This document shows, one piece after another, positions 1-12,300 of a DNA stretch of 64,000 bases. How positions within the stretch are numbered: the first letter of the stretch is position 1; each line of letters begins with the position of its first letter. Made by a program: the position numbers and the translations under genes. Under the pieces are notes generated by a model. The model had not been told where the DNA came from. It saw nothing but the letters and a program-made list of their open reading frames with translations, and did not search any database. Origin of the DNA: Maylandia zebra. Lineage: Eukaryota; Chordata; Actinopteri; Cichliformes; Cichlidae. Location: NCBI RefSeq assembly GCF_041146795.1, contig NC_135174.1:6449878-6513877 (forward strand), read 5' to 3'.

Positions 1-30
1 CAAAATCCTGCTCCTCACATACAAGGTCTT

Positions 31-1972
31 TTTTTTTTTTTTTTTTTTTTTTTCTAAATGACATCAGAAACAGCAGTATGCGACATTACGTGATGGCAGA
101 GCTTCAGTTCATCCTTTGTCATTTTTTATTTTTTTTTTATTTTTTTATTTTTTAATAAATAGGACAGGGGGAATGAATGAGAGAGAGAGGGGGAGAGAAA
201 GAAAGAAAACCAAAGGGGAGAAGAGACAGTGAGAAGGGGGGGGAAGAGAGACAAAAAAAAAAAAAAACTCCTGGGTCACCTGTATGGAGAAAAAAAACAA
301 ACAAACAAACAAACAAACAAAAACAAACAGAGGAGACAGCAAACAACAAAGAGCAACATAATAATAGAGAAAACAAAGCACCATCACAATAAACTAGCTA
401 GTCATAGATATCAGTATTTACTAAGTAATAAACGATATTGTGCAGCACGCAAGATAGACAGCGCACAGTGTGCTTTGAGGCAGCAGCCAAGAAAGCTTTA
501 GTCCGCGTCTGTGAATACCCATGTGTGCATACCTGTGTGGATCAGCATGCTTGCATTCCAAAGGTTTCTCCATGTAATGATCTGCTAGGGAGTGTGGGGG
601 GGCCACAGCCCCGTCCTCCAGGGTGTGAAGCGGGTATGGAGGAGATCAAAACTCCAGACATCCAGAGGCCCCCAGAACACAAGAGACCATGGAAGACCAA
701 CAGAGGGGCAGCCGCGCCACTGTCCCAGTAAGAGCTGAGGAGAGTCCCAGATGAGGGCTCGCCCAGCAGCCGCGGAGCAGAAGTCAGGGGGAGTTGCAGT
801 GACGCGCCCGTGAGCTCCGCCGGCCCCCAGCTGCGCCTGAGTGACCGAGCCCTAGGCCGAGAGGCCGGGGGCACCCCACCTCCAAAGGGGCCCGAGCGAG
901 CCCCAGGCCCCAGGCCCCGACAAGCGGCCGCCAAGGAGTGAGCCGGTGTGTACCCGGACGCCCACCCCCAGATACAAAGAACCACCAACACACCGACACC
1001 TGAGGGAGTCCGCCACCGGCAGGGGAAGTGGTGGTGGGTGGAGATAGGCCTCCAAACCTTGGAGGGCCTGAGGTGTCCCCAGAGAGGTGGCGTCTGATAC
1101 CCAACCTGACATATAGACACAGACATACAGGCACACACAGATACAAACATCCATTCCCACCCTCATGCTCTCATATGCACTCACTCCACACTCAACCAAC
1201 GTGGAGACAGACATAAAGAGACGCTGTACACACAATCACACTCCCCAAGCGTACTCTACAAACCGGGTCTAGGTACCCTTGCCCCTGGAGGGGGGAATTG
1301 CACCCAGACCCAGGTGGTGTTACCCTTTTCCCTGCGGTGGGGAGAGGCAGACCACCCCGACTCCGCAGCAGCAGGGAGGCCCCACACCCCAGACTGCAGT
1401 CGGACGGCCAACTCCTCCTACTAGCCCTCCCGCTCCAGCAGGCCGCAGAGAACGGGGGTGGGAGAAGACTCCAAACCTCCCTCCACCCGCTCATTGTAGT
1501 GTTGATGCATATGTGTTCTAAGGTGCAATTAAAACCCAGGAGGGCATGGAGCTACCTGCCAAGGAGCAGCAGGTAAGCGCATAGTCCCTCCTGCTAACCC
1601 TCAATGACTAAGTGTATTTAAAATTGAGAGGTGGGCAACGACGTCAGGGGTGAGGTATACACCCTGATGGTGATTTGGACTCCGTGATTGTGCCCACCCC
1701 CAAGATCCTATATGTATGTGTAATGAGAGTGTGAATAATGTGAATGTCTAAGTTGTGGGATAAAATTGAGGCAGAGGCAGCCAGAAGGGGACAGGGGGGG
1801 GGGGGGGGGGGGGGGGTAGCCTCCTCTGCACCCTGGTGACATACCCCCACTCTAAGGCCCTGCATGTGTGGGTGGTTGTGGAGGAGCGGGAAGAGGGAGG
1901 CAGCTGGAGATGGGGAGGGAAGGAAGGGAGGGGCAGGTAACCCCTCCCTGCGGCCAGCTCCCCCGCTGACCC
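31..1972 (-). mobile_element. GC-rich non-LTR-like retroelement, copy A, inserted in an L2 LINE
   Basis: The insert splits L2 copy 1. It is flanked by a 15-bp direct repeat (CACATACAAGGTCTT at 16-30 and 1973-1987), and the matching site in the other L2 copy is uninterrupted. A poly-T run at the left end shows that its A-rich 3' end lies there, so the element is on the minus strand. Its body is shared with 11134-12404 and 49328-50364. It also carries a long G run (about 1793-1816) and purine/pyrimidine-rich stretches. I recognise no reverse transcriptase; the family name is unknown to me. Variable 5' truncation, an A-rich tail and target-site duplications point to LINE-driven insertion. Confidence 0.8.
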
Positions 1973-2660
1973 CACATACAAGGTCTTAAATAATCAGGCC
2001 CCATCTTATCTTAATAACCTTGTAGTACCAGATCACCCTATTAGAGCACTTCGCTCTCGCTCTGCAGGCCTACTTGTTGTTCCTAGAGTATTTAAAAGTA
2101 GAATGGGAGGGAGAGCCTTCAGTTTTCAGGCCCCTCTTCTGTGGAACCAGCTTCCAGTTTGGAGACAGACACTAACTCTACTTTCAAGATTAGGCTTAAA
2201 ACTTTCCTTTTTGCTAAAGCATATAGTTAGGGCTGGACCAGGTGACCCTGAATCCTACCTTAGTTATGCTGCAATAGACGTAGGCTGCCGGGGATTCCCA
2301 TGATGCATTGAGTTTTTCCTTTCCAGTCACCTTTACTCACTCACTATGTGTTAACAGACCTCTCTGCATCGAATCATATCTGTTATTAATCTCTGTCTCT
2401 CTTCCACAGCATGTCTTTTATCCTGTCTTCCTTCTCTAACCTTAACCGGTCGCAGCAGATGGCCGCCCCTCCCTGAGCCTGGTTCTGCTGGAGGTTTCTT
2501 CCTGTTAAAAGGGAGTTTTTCCTTCCCACTGTCGCCAAAGTGCTTGCTCATAGGGGGTCATATGATTGTTGGGTTTTTCTCTGTATCTATGAAGCGCCTT
2601 GAGGCGACTTTTGTTGTGATTTGGCGCTATATAAATAAAATTGAATTGTATTGAATTGAA
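1973..2660 (+). mobile_element. L2-type LINE, 3' end (copy 1)
   Basis: Together with bases 1-30 this is the 3' end of an L2/Maui-like LINE. It holds the last codons of the reverse-transcriptase ORF (ending near ...FSFQAPLLWNQLP), then a 3' UTR ending in the typical fish tail with GGCGCTATATAAATAAAATTG and ATTG-type terminal repeats. It is interrupted by the element at 31-1972. The stretch around 2272-2300 is the empty site for the insertion found in the second L2 copy. Confidence 0.9.
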
Positions 2661-3039
2661 TAGGGAAGGGTGGTGAGTTCATTGCTTATAGGTATGACAT
2701 GAAAATGATACGGACCTCAAAGATATAGTTCCTAGTAATGAAATAATATCCTTAAATAAGCTGAATTTTAACCTACAAAACACCAACCTTCATAGTGGCC
2801 AGTAGCTATGTCAATTTACTGTGTGTGCACTAAAGAATGGTGAAAATACAGAAATTTAAATTATTTTTAACTTGAGCAGAAATGCAGAACTCTTGAGGTT
2901 TACTACTATGTGGATGTGCACCTTTAAGGTCTGTGACAATGACCTTGGCAATTTAAATAAATGTATTATGTAATGTTATTTGCGACAGTGTAATTTGGTT
3001 ACCTTTAGTTTCTGACTGACCACTTTCTTCCATGGTACC

Positions 3040-3320
3040 AAAAGAACTGTGCCTTCCGTAGCAAAGTTATCTTCATGCATGACAATGCACCATCTCATGG
3101 TGCAAAGAACATCTGTTGCATTGGCTACTATGGGAATAAAAGGAGAGAAACCCATGGTGTGGCCCCATACTCCCCTGACCTCAACCCTGTTGAGAAAGGT
3201 CTGAGGGTGAGAGGCAATTCACATGAAAACAGCAGCTGTTGGAGGCAATTGTGATGTCTTGCCTTATCTCTCCACATTTAATGGATGCAAGAATTGGAAA
3301 GCTTATATGAAAGAAAGGGT
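3040..3320 (+). pseudogene. Tc1/mariner transposase relic (copy 1)
   Basis: Read in the plus direction the segment encodes decayed Tc1 catalytic motifs: a block reading FMHDNAPSHGAKN (second catalytic Asp) and, about 35 codons on, PYSPDLNPVE (catalytic Glu), followed by a C-terminal-like stretch with frameshifts. No complete ORF remains. The same relic recurs at 13170-13450 in the second duplicated block. Confidence 0.75.
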
Positions 3321-3529
3321 CCTATGTTAACATGTTACATAAGTTTACCTGTCAATGTTTTTGATATAGCTTTTGGTTCTAAGCTGCTGAGCCGAGTACA
3401 GTATCAGTGTTTGTACTTTGTTGCTTCCCACCTCTGCTTCTACTTTAAACTGTTATCAGGGTGAAAACGATTCAGGTTTCATCAATAACACCGCCAACAT
3501 CTGCTGCTGTATCGTCTCTCCACACAGCC

Positions 3530-3920
3530 ATTCACTGGTGCAGCGCACGTTTAAAACGGTGGATCTCTACAGAAAGTACCAGGACAACATGACTCCTGTG
3601 GGTCTGGCCTTCTTCCAATGCCAGTGTGATCAGTATGTGACAGATACCGTGCACAACACAAGACACATCACATAACAACACAATACATGCTGGAACCTGC
3701 ACGTCTCTCTAACGCGTTCATCTAAGTTGGGCCAGGATTTTTGTGACAGCTGGAAATGTGAGTTTAACGGTTTGCTTTCCTGCATCTTCTCCCTGCAGAC
3801 ATGAGGAAACGTGTCAAATACCGGCAGCCCCTACGCTAGCTGGAAAGATACAGAGATGGAAAAGAGCACAACTATGGAATGTACTGGTTATGCAACACAT
3901 GCATATTTGAGAAAACGTCA
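3530..3920 (+). pseudogene. Two orphan 3' exons of an unrecognised gene
   Basis: After a pyrimidine-rich acceptor (CTCTCCACACAG, ending 3528) an open exon reads HSLVQRTFKTVDLYRKYQDN and on to FFQCQCD, with a plausible GTATGT donor near 3632. A second good acceptor (CTTCTCCCTGCAG, ending about 3799) starts an exon that continues in phase for about 38 codons to a TGA near 3920. An AATAAA follows at about 3967. No upstream exons are visible, because LINE and duplicated DNA precede it, so it may be a gene fragment stranded by the duplication or the 3' end of a gene with distant exons. I do not recognise the protein. Confidence 0.4.
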
Positions 3921-4062
3921 ACAACTATGTGGACAATGTTTGTCATATTTATGTCATGATTGTAAAAATAAAGCAAATTTCAGCAGCACTGGTGTTGCTT
4001 TATATTTTACTTTGTTAAAGACCATATATAATATGTCACATAGCTCCACATCTTCATTTTAA

Positions 4063-4509
4063 GCATTTCTAGCAAACAATGGGAGATTGACGATGGCTCC
4101 TGGGCTAGGCAGATCCTCACGTACTAATGAATATTTAATGAATTGGAAAAAAGGGAGGGAGCGTGGGGCACAAAAGCTTGTAGAATCTGATTATAGCTAT
4201 GACTCATATTTGCCTGCATATGCTTATCAATTATAGCTGCCCATGTTTGCTTATGTGAAATGTCTCTTTACTGCCAGTTTAGATGGATTGCACTTACAGT
4301 TTAAAAACTTCTGCGTGCCTGTCTGATCAGAACAGAACAAAAAATACAAATATTTAAGTACAACATGCCCTCATATGTTTGAAAATTTGCAAAAGTTTGT
4401 GGTTTTCATATTTTTAATCCCCTTCAGATAAATTTCAATAATTGATGTTCCGATGTTTCCTTATCTTGGCATTTCCACATTGCTCTGTATTAATCTTTAT
4501 AGTTAAACT
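4063..4509. other. Intergenic, nothing recognised
   Basis: AT-rich stretch between the orphan exons and the hAT element; no gene, RNA or repeat motif recognised. Confidence 0.5.
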
Positions 4510-6374
4510 TAGTGATGGCCCGCTTGAAGCTGACGCTCCGGAGCGTGTGTCGAAAAAAACAACACACTGATTCAGAAGCACTGTGTCGAGGCTTGCTTCG
4601 TTTGGCAAAAGTCACGTGACCAGTGACGTCCGAAGCTTCATTACGCACGTAACTGCTTCGGTACCTGATTCAAACAGATATAAGGAAGTGAATCATCCAC
4701 GGGATTCGTGGAGTGTGTTGATGGTGACAGATAGCGACGAGGTGATCATTCCACTGACAGATATGGAGCCAGCGAGGAAGAGAGGACGTTCTGGCGTGTG
4801 GGAATATTTTGAGTTGATTTTGCTCAATTCATTTTATCTGCCGAAGTGAAAAACTTGAAATGTCCAAAATCATGTTTTCATAATGTAAATATCATTACAG
4901 CATATGACTTTAGGAACACTTCCATGTGAATTAAAGCTAATGAAGACTACAAAAATGTATTTGACACTATACGTACATGACATTGCTACACAGTTTAGAA
5001 AATCATTTTGTTTATTGTTTTTAGGTGATAGTCTGCAGGACCCAGGAATACCTGCATATCTACCAACTTGCAGTGTGGTTCCTGCACTCCACAGCCTCTT
5101 CTGTTCCATGCAAGTGGATTTTCTCCAGGGCAGGAGAAACTATTTCTAAGAAAAGAAACAGACTCAGCCAGCGCACAGTAACACTAATCCTCTTGTTAAC
5201 TGTAAATAACAAAAGGGCTACCTTACATTGATCATGTTTTTACTTTGCAAGTTCTTGATTAGGGGTGGGTTTTGATTATCGCCTTTCTGATTACAATCCA
5301 TGCTAAATTGAATAAAGTGATATTGATTCATTAAAATCCCGTGTCGATTTGTAAATTAACGTTATTATGCCTGAAACGCCAGCATCTCAGGTTAAACCTC
5401 ACAACATGTCGTCAAACACCATGCAGCTAAAACAGTAACTGGGAGCAGGTTTACGGATTCTGCATACAAACGTGAACACAGAGCGCGGACCCGACGCGTC
5501 AGAGTCAGATTTTGGTGCGTCGGCGGGTCCGCGCTGTGTTTGCCTCTTTTTTTCCCCGCTGGCTTCTGCAGCTGCAGCTTTCATAACTCTCTGTTTACAT
5601 CTCTAATTAAGTCTCACATGTGTCAGCTTTCTTTTAATAGATACGAAATTATGGATATATACTGTTAGATGATCAGACTTGTAATATTTCTGACTGAGGC
5701 AAAACTTTCCAGATTCCAATCAAATTGAATCGGATCCTGTATCGAATCAAAATGATTCTACAAATCAGTGACGATGCAGCCCTACTCAGCTTCCTAAGCA
5801 TTTTCCCTTTCCAGTTCACAATCAATCCCACCCCTAGGTCAAAAATATGTATAGGACAATTGGCCTCATCTAATATTTTGTATGAACCTGTCCAGCTGTC
5901 CAGTGATTAAACGACAAGTAGATGGAGGCAGGACTTCACAGCAGGGGCATACTCCATAATGTGCTGTGCATTATCATATGTATATTATATATATTGCTCA
6001 CTTATTGTATTTACCAACATCAAGGAGTTATGAGCAAAGAAAGGCCACCATAGTGCATGTTTAAATAGGGAAAGTTTATTGATCAAAATGTATTACGCAA
6101 ATACGCATTACATTTTTTTCAGCCCCCCAATCGAGAAAACAAAACCAATTACATGTTCAAAGCAACGGAACGGTGGCCCAATATCAGAGAGAACTCCACT
6201 CTTGAGTGAGCAGCGATGATTGAGCAGTCCGTTTTATTTTGCAGATTCAAGCTGCTCTTCAAAATTTTCACCACCAGATGTCACCGGAGAGGACTGTGTT
6301 GAAAAGCTTCGAGTAATGAACCGTTTTTCAATACAAGCTTCAGTGCTTCGGAAAGCTTCATTTGGCCATCACTA
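4510..6374 (+). mobile_element. hAT-like DNA transposon, internally degraded
   Basis: The ends form a short inverted repeat, TAGTGATGGCC at 4510 and GGCCATCACTA ending 6374. Subterminal motifs (GAAGCTTCATT, CTTCGG) recur in inverted form near both ends. A short open stretch near 4740-4850 reads MEPARKRGRSGVWEYFEL, like the start of a BED zinc finger at the N-terminus of ZBED/hAT transposases. The rest of the transposase is absent and the interior looks composite. I see no matching 8-bp target duplication. A related terminal fragment is at 44143-44300. Confidence 0.65.
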
Positions 6375-6635
6375 CCTGTACGATCTATCATGAGCTGAAA
6401 GACTGCAAAGTTTCTTGCCTTTTCTTATCGGCTCTTCTTCTTTAAAAATATTTCTTGGCAGTTGCAAACAGCAAAATGGTGCATTACTGCCAGCAACTGG
6501 TGTGGAGTGCGTCTTTGCTCCTCTTTTTCTTCCAAAGTAAGATAATTGGAGCTGATGAGCTGCAGGTGTGACGCCTGCACAGTGGCCTTTTTAAACCTCA
6601 CAGGTGACTTCCATCTGTGCTTGGTTGCTGGAACA

Positions 6636-9138
6636 ATGGGAGCTGTTCGGACCATTCTCGTTTGTCTGCTGACTGTTTGGCTTGCTGGAGGTTTTGTAGC
6701 TTCTTTCTGCTTCGTTTGACATTTATGTTAATTAACTTAGGAGTAGATTTTTGTAAGATAAGATCTTGGAACTGCTAGAAGGTTCTGGTGTAAAGATTCG
6801 GAAATATCACTTAGCTATTGCAAGTTATCTCTTTTGGCATCAAACGGCATAAAGAATGAACAGAAACGTGCTAATTGTAAATCATGTTCCTCCTGTTTTG
6901 CAGTCAGTGGATTGAATCACAGACAGAATAAAGTGCTGCAGAGGGAAAAGACAGGTAAGGTCCCTGGCTTCTAATTTATGCTTGAGGGCACACGGTTACA
7001 AAATTCATTTCAAGATGGTTGGTGATTAAAATGCCTGTCATTCATCTGAAAGAGTGAAAAATGTATAGAACACAAAATTTTCAAAAGCTTATCAGGGCAT
7101 GTTGTACTAAGTGTATTCATTTTTTTTGTCTTGTATCCTGTGACAAGACTACTCAATGTGATTTGAAGTTATTAAATAAGAAAAATGAAGGGGGGGGGGG
7201 GGGAATGCTTAAATTGTCAAGAACTGGGTTGTTGCCAGCAGTTGAGTTTAATGGTTATATTGTGTAATGTTTTCAAATTAAAAGTATAAAACACAGGGTC
7301 ATAATTCAAATAGACACTTATGTAAGTACCTGTTACTGTCTGTATGTGTGGACTCGGAGGAAGATATTTGTTAACTTTGGAAACCAGCTGAAGGTTGTAG
7401 TATAAACTTTCCCTCAATGTGAAAACCTTTTGTATAATAAGAATGTTGTGTTTACAGGTCTTGGAGCCAATGATGGTTCAATACAGAGAGCGCTTGCCCT
7501 GCTCCAGTCAATATTGACTCAAAATGTTGATGAAGGTAAGCAAGATCCAGTTTTATGTAGTTTGTTGCCAGTAGTTGACAAGCATGTGACAGCACACTTG
7601 TGTGGGGCACATGCATGAGGGCTTTGGTCAGTGGTGTTGTAATTGACTTAAAAATATTCATCTCATTGTTCATGGACATGATGTAGATATTTATGCAACA
7701 GTATCCTTGCATATGACCAAAAAGTCATGTAGGGCACAAAGTCTGGGACCAGTTGCTCGGTGTGGATTTGACTAAATCTTAATCGTGTCTGTGGTTTTGT
7801 TTAAATGTTGTTTTTATTTTTGTTCCAGTACAACAGGAAACTAATGAAGTGGATACTGAAGCATCAGTTGGAAACTTGAAATCTGGATTGCCTTTGAAAA
7901 AGCCAAACAACGTTAAAACCGTGAAGGGAAAAACTGCAGTCAGTCAGAATGTTGGTTTCCAGGGAGGTTTCTCTAAACCGAGTGACTCCAACGCCACGGC
8001 GGGCGGCCTGCTGAGTGACTCCAACGCCACGGCGGGCGGCCTGCTGAGTGACTCCAACGCCACGGCGGGCGGCCTGCTGAGTGACTCCAACGCCACGGCG
8101 GGCGGCCTGCTGAGTGACTCCAACGCCACGGCGGGCGGCCTGCTGAGTGACTCCAACGCCACGGCGGGCGGCCTGCTGAGTGACTCCAACGCCACGGCGG
8201 GCGGCCTGCTGAGTGACTCCAACGCCACGGCGGGCGGCCTGCTGAGTGACTCCAACGCCACGGCGGGCGGCCTGCTGAGTGACTCCAACGCCACGGCGGG
8301 CGGCCTGCTGAGTGACTCCAACGCCACGGCGGGCGGCCTGCTGAGTGACTCCAACGCCACGGCGGGCGGCCTGCTGAGTGACTCCAACGCCACGGCGGGC
8401 GGCCTGCTGAGTGACTCCAACGCCACGGCGGGCGGCCTGCTGAGTGACTCCAACGCCACGGCGGGCGGCCTGCTGAGTGACTCCAACGCCACGGCGGGCG
8501 GCCTGCTGAGTGACTCCAACGCCACGGCGGGCGGCCTGCTGAGTGACTCCAACGCCACGGCGGGCGGCCTGCTGAGTGACTCCAACGCCACGGCGGGCGG
8601 CCTGCTGAGTGACTCCAACGCCACGGCGGGCGGCCTGCTGAGTGACTCCAACGCCACGGCGGGCGGCCTGCTGAGTGACTCCAACGCCACGGCGGGCGGC
8701 CTGCTGAGTGACTCCAACGCCACGGCGGGCGGCCTGCTGAGTGACTCCAACGCCACGGCGGGCGGCCTGCTGAGTGACTCCAACGCCACGGCGGGCGGCC
8801 TGCTGAGTGACTCCAACGCCACGGCGGGCGGCCTGCTGAGTGACTCCAACGCCACGGCGGGCGGCCTGCTGAGTGACTCCAACGCCACGGCGGGCGGCCT
8901 GCTGAGTGACTCCAACGCCACGGCGGGCGGCCTGCTGAGTGACTCCAACGCCACGGCGGGCGGCCTGCTGAGTGACTCCAACGCCACGGCGGGCGGCCTG
9001 CTGAGTGACTCCAACGCCACGGCGGGCGGCCTGCTGAGTGACTCCAGTTCACTAAATGTGAAGCAGCTGAAGTTGGTGCTGGAAGACTTGACTTTGGCTT
9101 TGGAATCTTACACTAATTCCACAGTCCTGACACAATAG
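6636..9138 (+). CDS. Hyosophorin-like secreted glycoprotein with 32 perfect 11-residue repeats
   Basis: Four exons, all joined in phase 1: 6636-6690, 6904-6954, 7458-7535, 7829-9138 (497 aa). Exon 1 encodes a signal peptide (MGAVRTILVCLLTVWLAG). A roughly 105-residue acidic/basic pro-region follows, then 32 identical units SDSNATAGGLL (7981-9036) and a unique tail ending ESYTNSTVLTQ. Every unit carries an Asp and an N-A-T N-glycosylation sequon. This architecture (secretory leader, short pro-region, homogenised short repeats each with one N-glycan site) matches fish apohyosophorin. Hyosophorin is stored in egg cortical alveoli and is released and cut into glycopeptide units at fertilisation; medaka has a different short repeat with one sequon. 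The assignment is by architecture, not alignment. No repeat has drifted, which suggests recent homogenisation. A mucin-like or other secreted repeat protein is the alternative. Confidence 0.8.
7981..9036 (+). repeat. 33-bp coding minisatellite, 32 identical units
   Basis: Exactly 1056 bp = 32 x 33 bp. The unit begins AGTGACTCCAACGCC and ends CTGCTG. By eye every unit is identical at the nucleotide level, including third codon positions, and is far more GC-rich than the flanks. The unit length is a multiple of three, so gain or loss of units keeps the reading frame. There are no spacers. Confidence 0.97.
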
Positions 9139-9160
9139 CAAGAAAACTGCTTTGCTCTTG

Positions 9161-9166
9161 AATAAA
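9161..9166 (+). promoter_or_regulatory. Polyadenylation signal AATAAA of the repeat-protein gene
   Basis: Canonical AATAAA 22 bases after the TAG stop at 9136-9138, consistent with a short 3' UTR ending before the LINE that begins near 9320. Confidence 0.7.
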
Positions 9167-9319
9167 ACTCTTAACTTCAAGTTATGTGTTTATTTGTCCA
9201 CTGATCAAGGTACTTTACCTATTTCTAACATTTTAGTCATTTCCATAGTAATCCTAGACAACTAAATTATTGGTATAATTTGCATAGGTGGTAAGCTCTG
9301 GGTGGTTTTATATTTTTTT

Positions 9320-12300
9320 TAATTTAAAAAAAAAGCCCAACAAAAAGCTAGTTTACCAAAATGCCAAGAACAATCAGAGGGAAAGTCAGAGCTCTTTTGA
9401 GCAAACCATCCATTTAACGTTAACTAGTAATGACTTCATGAACTTCACAAATAACATTTTTATCATTAAAGAAAAAATTACCAATAATCATCCCACAGAT
9501 GTAATATCTACAGCTACTTTAGTACCATTGATGTTAGACTCTTTTTCACCAATAGATCTTTCGGAGTTAACTTCAATAATTGCCTCCCCCAAACCATCGT
9601 GTCTTTTAGACCCCATTCCTACAAAACTGCTCAAAGAAGTCCTGCCATTAATTGGTTGATCTTAAATATGATCAACCTATCTCTAATAATCGGCTATGTA
9701 CCACAGGCCTTCAAGCTGGCTGTAGTTAAACCTTTACTCAAAAAGCCATCTCTAGACCCAGCAGTCTTAGCTAATTATAGGCGAATCTCCAACCTTTCAT
9801 ATCAAACATCCTTGAAAGCGTAGTTGTCAAACAGCTAACTGATCATCTGCAGAGGAATGGCTTATTGGAAGAGTTTCAGTCAGGTTTCAGAGTTCAGCAC
9901 AGAAACCGCTTTAGTGAAGGTTACAAATGATCTTATGGCCTCTGACAGTGGACTCATCTCTGTGCTTGTCCTGCTAGACCTTAGTGCAGCATTCGATACT
10001 GTCGACCATAATATCCTATTAGAGCAATTAGAACATGCTGTAGGTATTACAGGTACTGCACTGCAGTGGTTTGTATCATATCTAATAAACTCCAATTTGT
10101 GCATGTAAATGGAGAGTCCTCTTCACACACTGAGGTTAATTATGGAGTTCCACAGGGTTCAGTGCTAGGACCAATTCTGTTTACATTATACATGCTTCCC
10201 TTAGGCAGCATCATTAGAAGACACAGCATACATTTTCACTGCTATGCAGATGACACCCAGCTCTACCTGTGCATGAAGCCAGATAACACACACCAATTAG
10301 TTAAACTGCAGGAATGTCTTAAAGACATAAAGACCTGGATGGCTGCCAACTTTCTGCTTCTTAATTCAGATAAAACTGAGGTTATTGTACTCGGCCCTGA
10401 AAATCTTAGAAATATGGTATCTAACCAGATTCGTACTCTGGATGGCATTACCTTGGCCTCCAGTAACGCTGTGAGGAACCTTGGAGTCATTTTTGACCAG
10501 GACATGTCTTTTAACGCACATATTAAACAAATATGTAAGATTGCGTTCTTCCATTTGCGCAACATCTCTAAAGTTAGAAATATCCTGTCTCAGAGTGACG
10601 CTGAAAAACTAGTTCATGCATTTATTACTTCCAGGCTGGACTACTGTAATTCATTATTTTCAGGAAGTCCTAAAAACTCGCTGAAAAGCCTTCAGCTGAT
10701 CCAAAATGCTGCAGCAAGAGTCCTGACAGGGACTAGAAAGAGAGAGCAGATTTCTCCTGTTTTGGCTTCCCTTCATTGGCTTCCTGTTAAATCCAGAATT
10801 GAATTCAAAATCCTGCTCATCACATACAAGGTCTTAAATAATCAGGCCCCATCTTATCTTAATGACCTTGTAGTACCAGATCACCCTATTAGAGCACTTC
10901 GCTCTCGCTCTGCAGGCCTACTTGTTGTTCCTAGAGTATTTAAAAGTAGAATGGGAGGCAGAGCCTTCAGTTTTCAGGCCCCTCTTCTGTGGAACCAGCT
11001 TCCAGTTTGGAGACAGACACTAACTCTACTTTTAAGATTAGGCTTAAAACTTTCCTTTTTGCTAAAGCATATAGTTAGGGCTGGACCAGGTGACCCTGAG
11101 TCCTCCCTTAGTTATGCTGCAATAGACGTAGGCCCCCTCCAGGGGCAAGGGTACCTAGACCCGGTTCGTAGAGTACGCTTGGGGAGTGTGATCGTGTGTA
11201 CAGCGTCTCTTTATGTCTGTCTCCACGTTGGTTGAGTGTGGAGTGAGTGCATATGAGAGCATGAGGGTGGGAATGGATGTTTGTGTCTGTGTGTGCCTGT
11301 ATGTCTGTGTCTATATGTCAGGTTGGGTATCAGACGCCACCTCTCTGGGGACACCTCAGGCCCTCCAAGGTTTGGAGGCCTATCTCCACCCACCACCACT
11401 TCCCCTGCCAGTGGCGGACTCCCTCAGGTGTCGGTGCGTTGGTGGTTCTTTGTGTCTGGGGGTGGGCGTCCAGGTACACACCGGCTCACTCCTTGGCGGC
11501 CGCTTATCGGGGCCTGGAGCCTGGGGCTCGCTCGGGCCCCTTCGGAGGTGGGGTGCCCTCGGCCTCTCGGCCTGGGGCTCGGTCACTCAGGCACAGCTGG
11601 CGGCCAGCGGAGCTCACGGGCGCGTCACTGCAACTCCCCCTGGCTTCTGCTCCGCGGCTGCTGAGTGAACCCTCATCTGGGACTCTCCTCAGCTCTTACT
11701 GGAACAGTGGCGCGGCTGCCCCTCTGTTGGTCTTCCTTGGTCTCTTGTGTTCTGGGGGCCTCTGGATGTCTGGAGTTTTGATCTCCTCCATACCTGCTTC
11801 ACACCCTGGAGGACGGGGCTGTGGCCCCCCCACACTCCCTAGCAGATCGTTACATGGAGAAACCTTTGGAATACAAGCGCGCTGATCCACACAGGTATGC
11901 ACACGGGTGTTCACTGCTCGTAGACCCAAATTACACCTTTCCTAGCTGCTACTCCGAAGCACATCTGTCCTGCGTGCTGCACAACAACATTGAATATTTG
12001 GTATTTACTGCTGTTTACACTTAGCTAGATTAATTCGATGGTGTTGTGTTTAGTATGTTGCTTTGGTTTTTTTTTGTCTTTTTTGCTTGTTTTCTATTCT
12101 TCTCTCAACAGGTGATCCAGGAGATTTTTTTTTCTCCCCCCCTTTCTCACTGTCCCTCTCCCCTTCTGTTTTTCCTTTCCTTCCTCTTTCTTTCTCCCTT
12201 TCCTATCCCTCACTCATGTCTGTCCCGTCTGTAACATCTGAAAATAAAATATAATAAATAATAAAAACAAAGATCGACCAAATGGACCAATACGGCAATG

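Larger units (their letters stand above)
1..3507. repeat. Segmental duplication, copy 1 (partial at window edge)
   Basis: Once the insertion at 31-1972 is removed, this segment aligns base for base with 10806-13637 once its own insertion is removed (about 1.55 kb each). It comprises an L2 LINE 3' end, a single-copy-looking flank from 2661 and a Tc1 transposase relic. I counted about five differences over the ~850 bp flank. The match stops at about 3507/13637. The similarity covers LINE-flanking DNA as well as the LINE, so this is a duplicated genomic block and not two separate LINE insertions. The left end lies outside the window. Confidence 0.9.

Noticed and set aside
542-1150. 202-codon frame in retroelement copy A as a gene
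   Set aside because: Recurs in copies C and D with overlapping frames open as well. No domain, signal or splice evidence; kept only as a property of the repeat.
4510-6374. Host BED-zinc-finger gene
   Set aside because: Only the first residues of a BED-like domain are present, inside hAT-type inverted ends.
7981-9036. CRISPR-like array
   Set aside because: Units are directly abutting with no spacers, lie in a spliced eukaryotic coding exon, and there are no cas genes.
7944-9052. Two long antisense frames (358 and 359 codons) through the 33-bp repeats
   Set aside because: A 33-bp unit is divisible by three, so any frame without a stop in one unit stays open across all 32. These have no promoter, splice or homology support.
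10066-11235. 389-codon ORF as a host gene
   Set aside because: It is L2 reverse transcriptase that reads into the inserted retroelement at 11134; a chance fusion.
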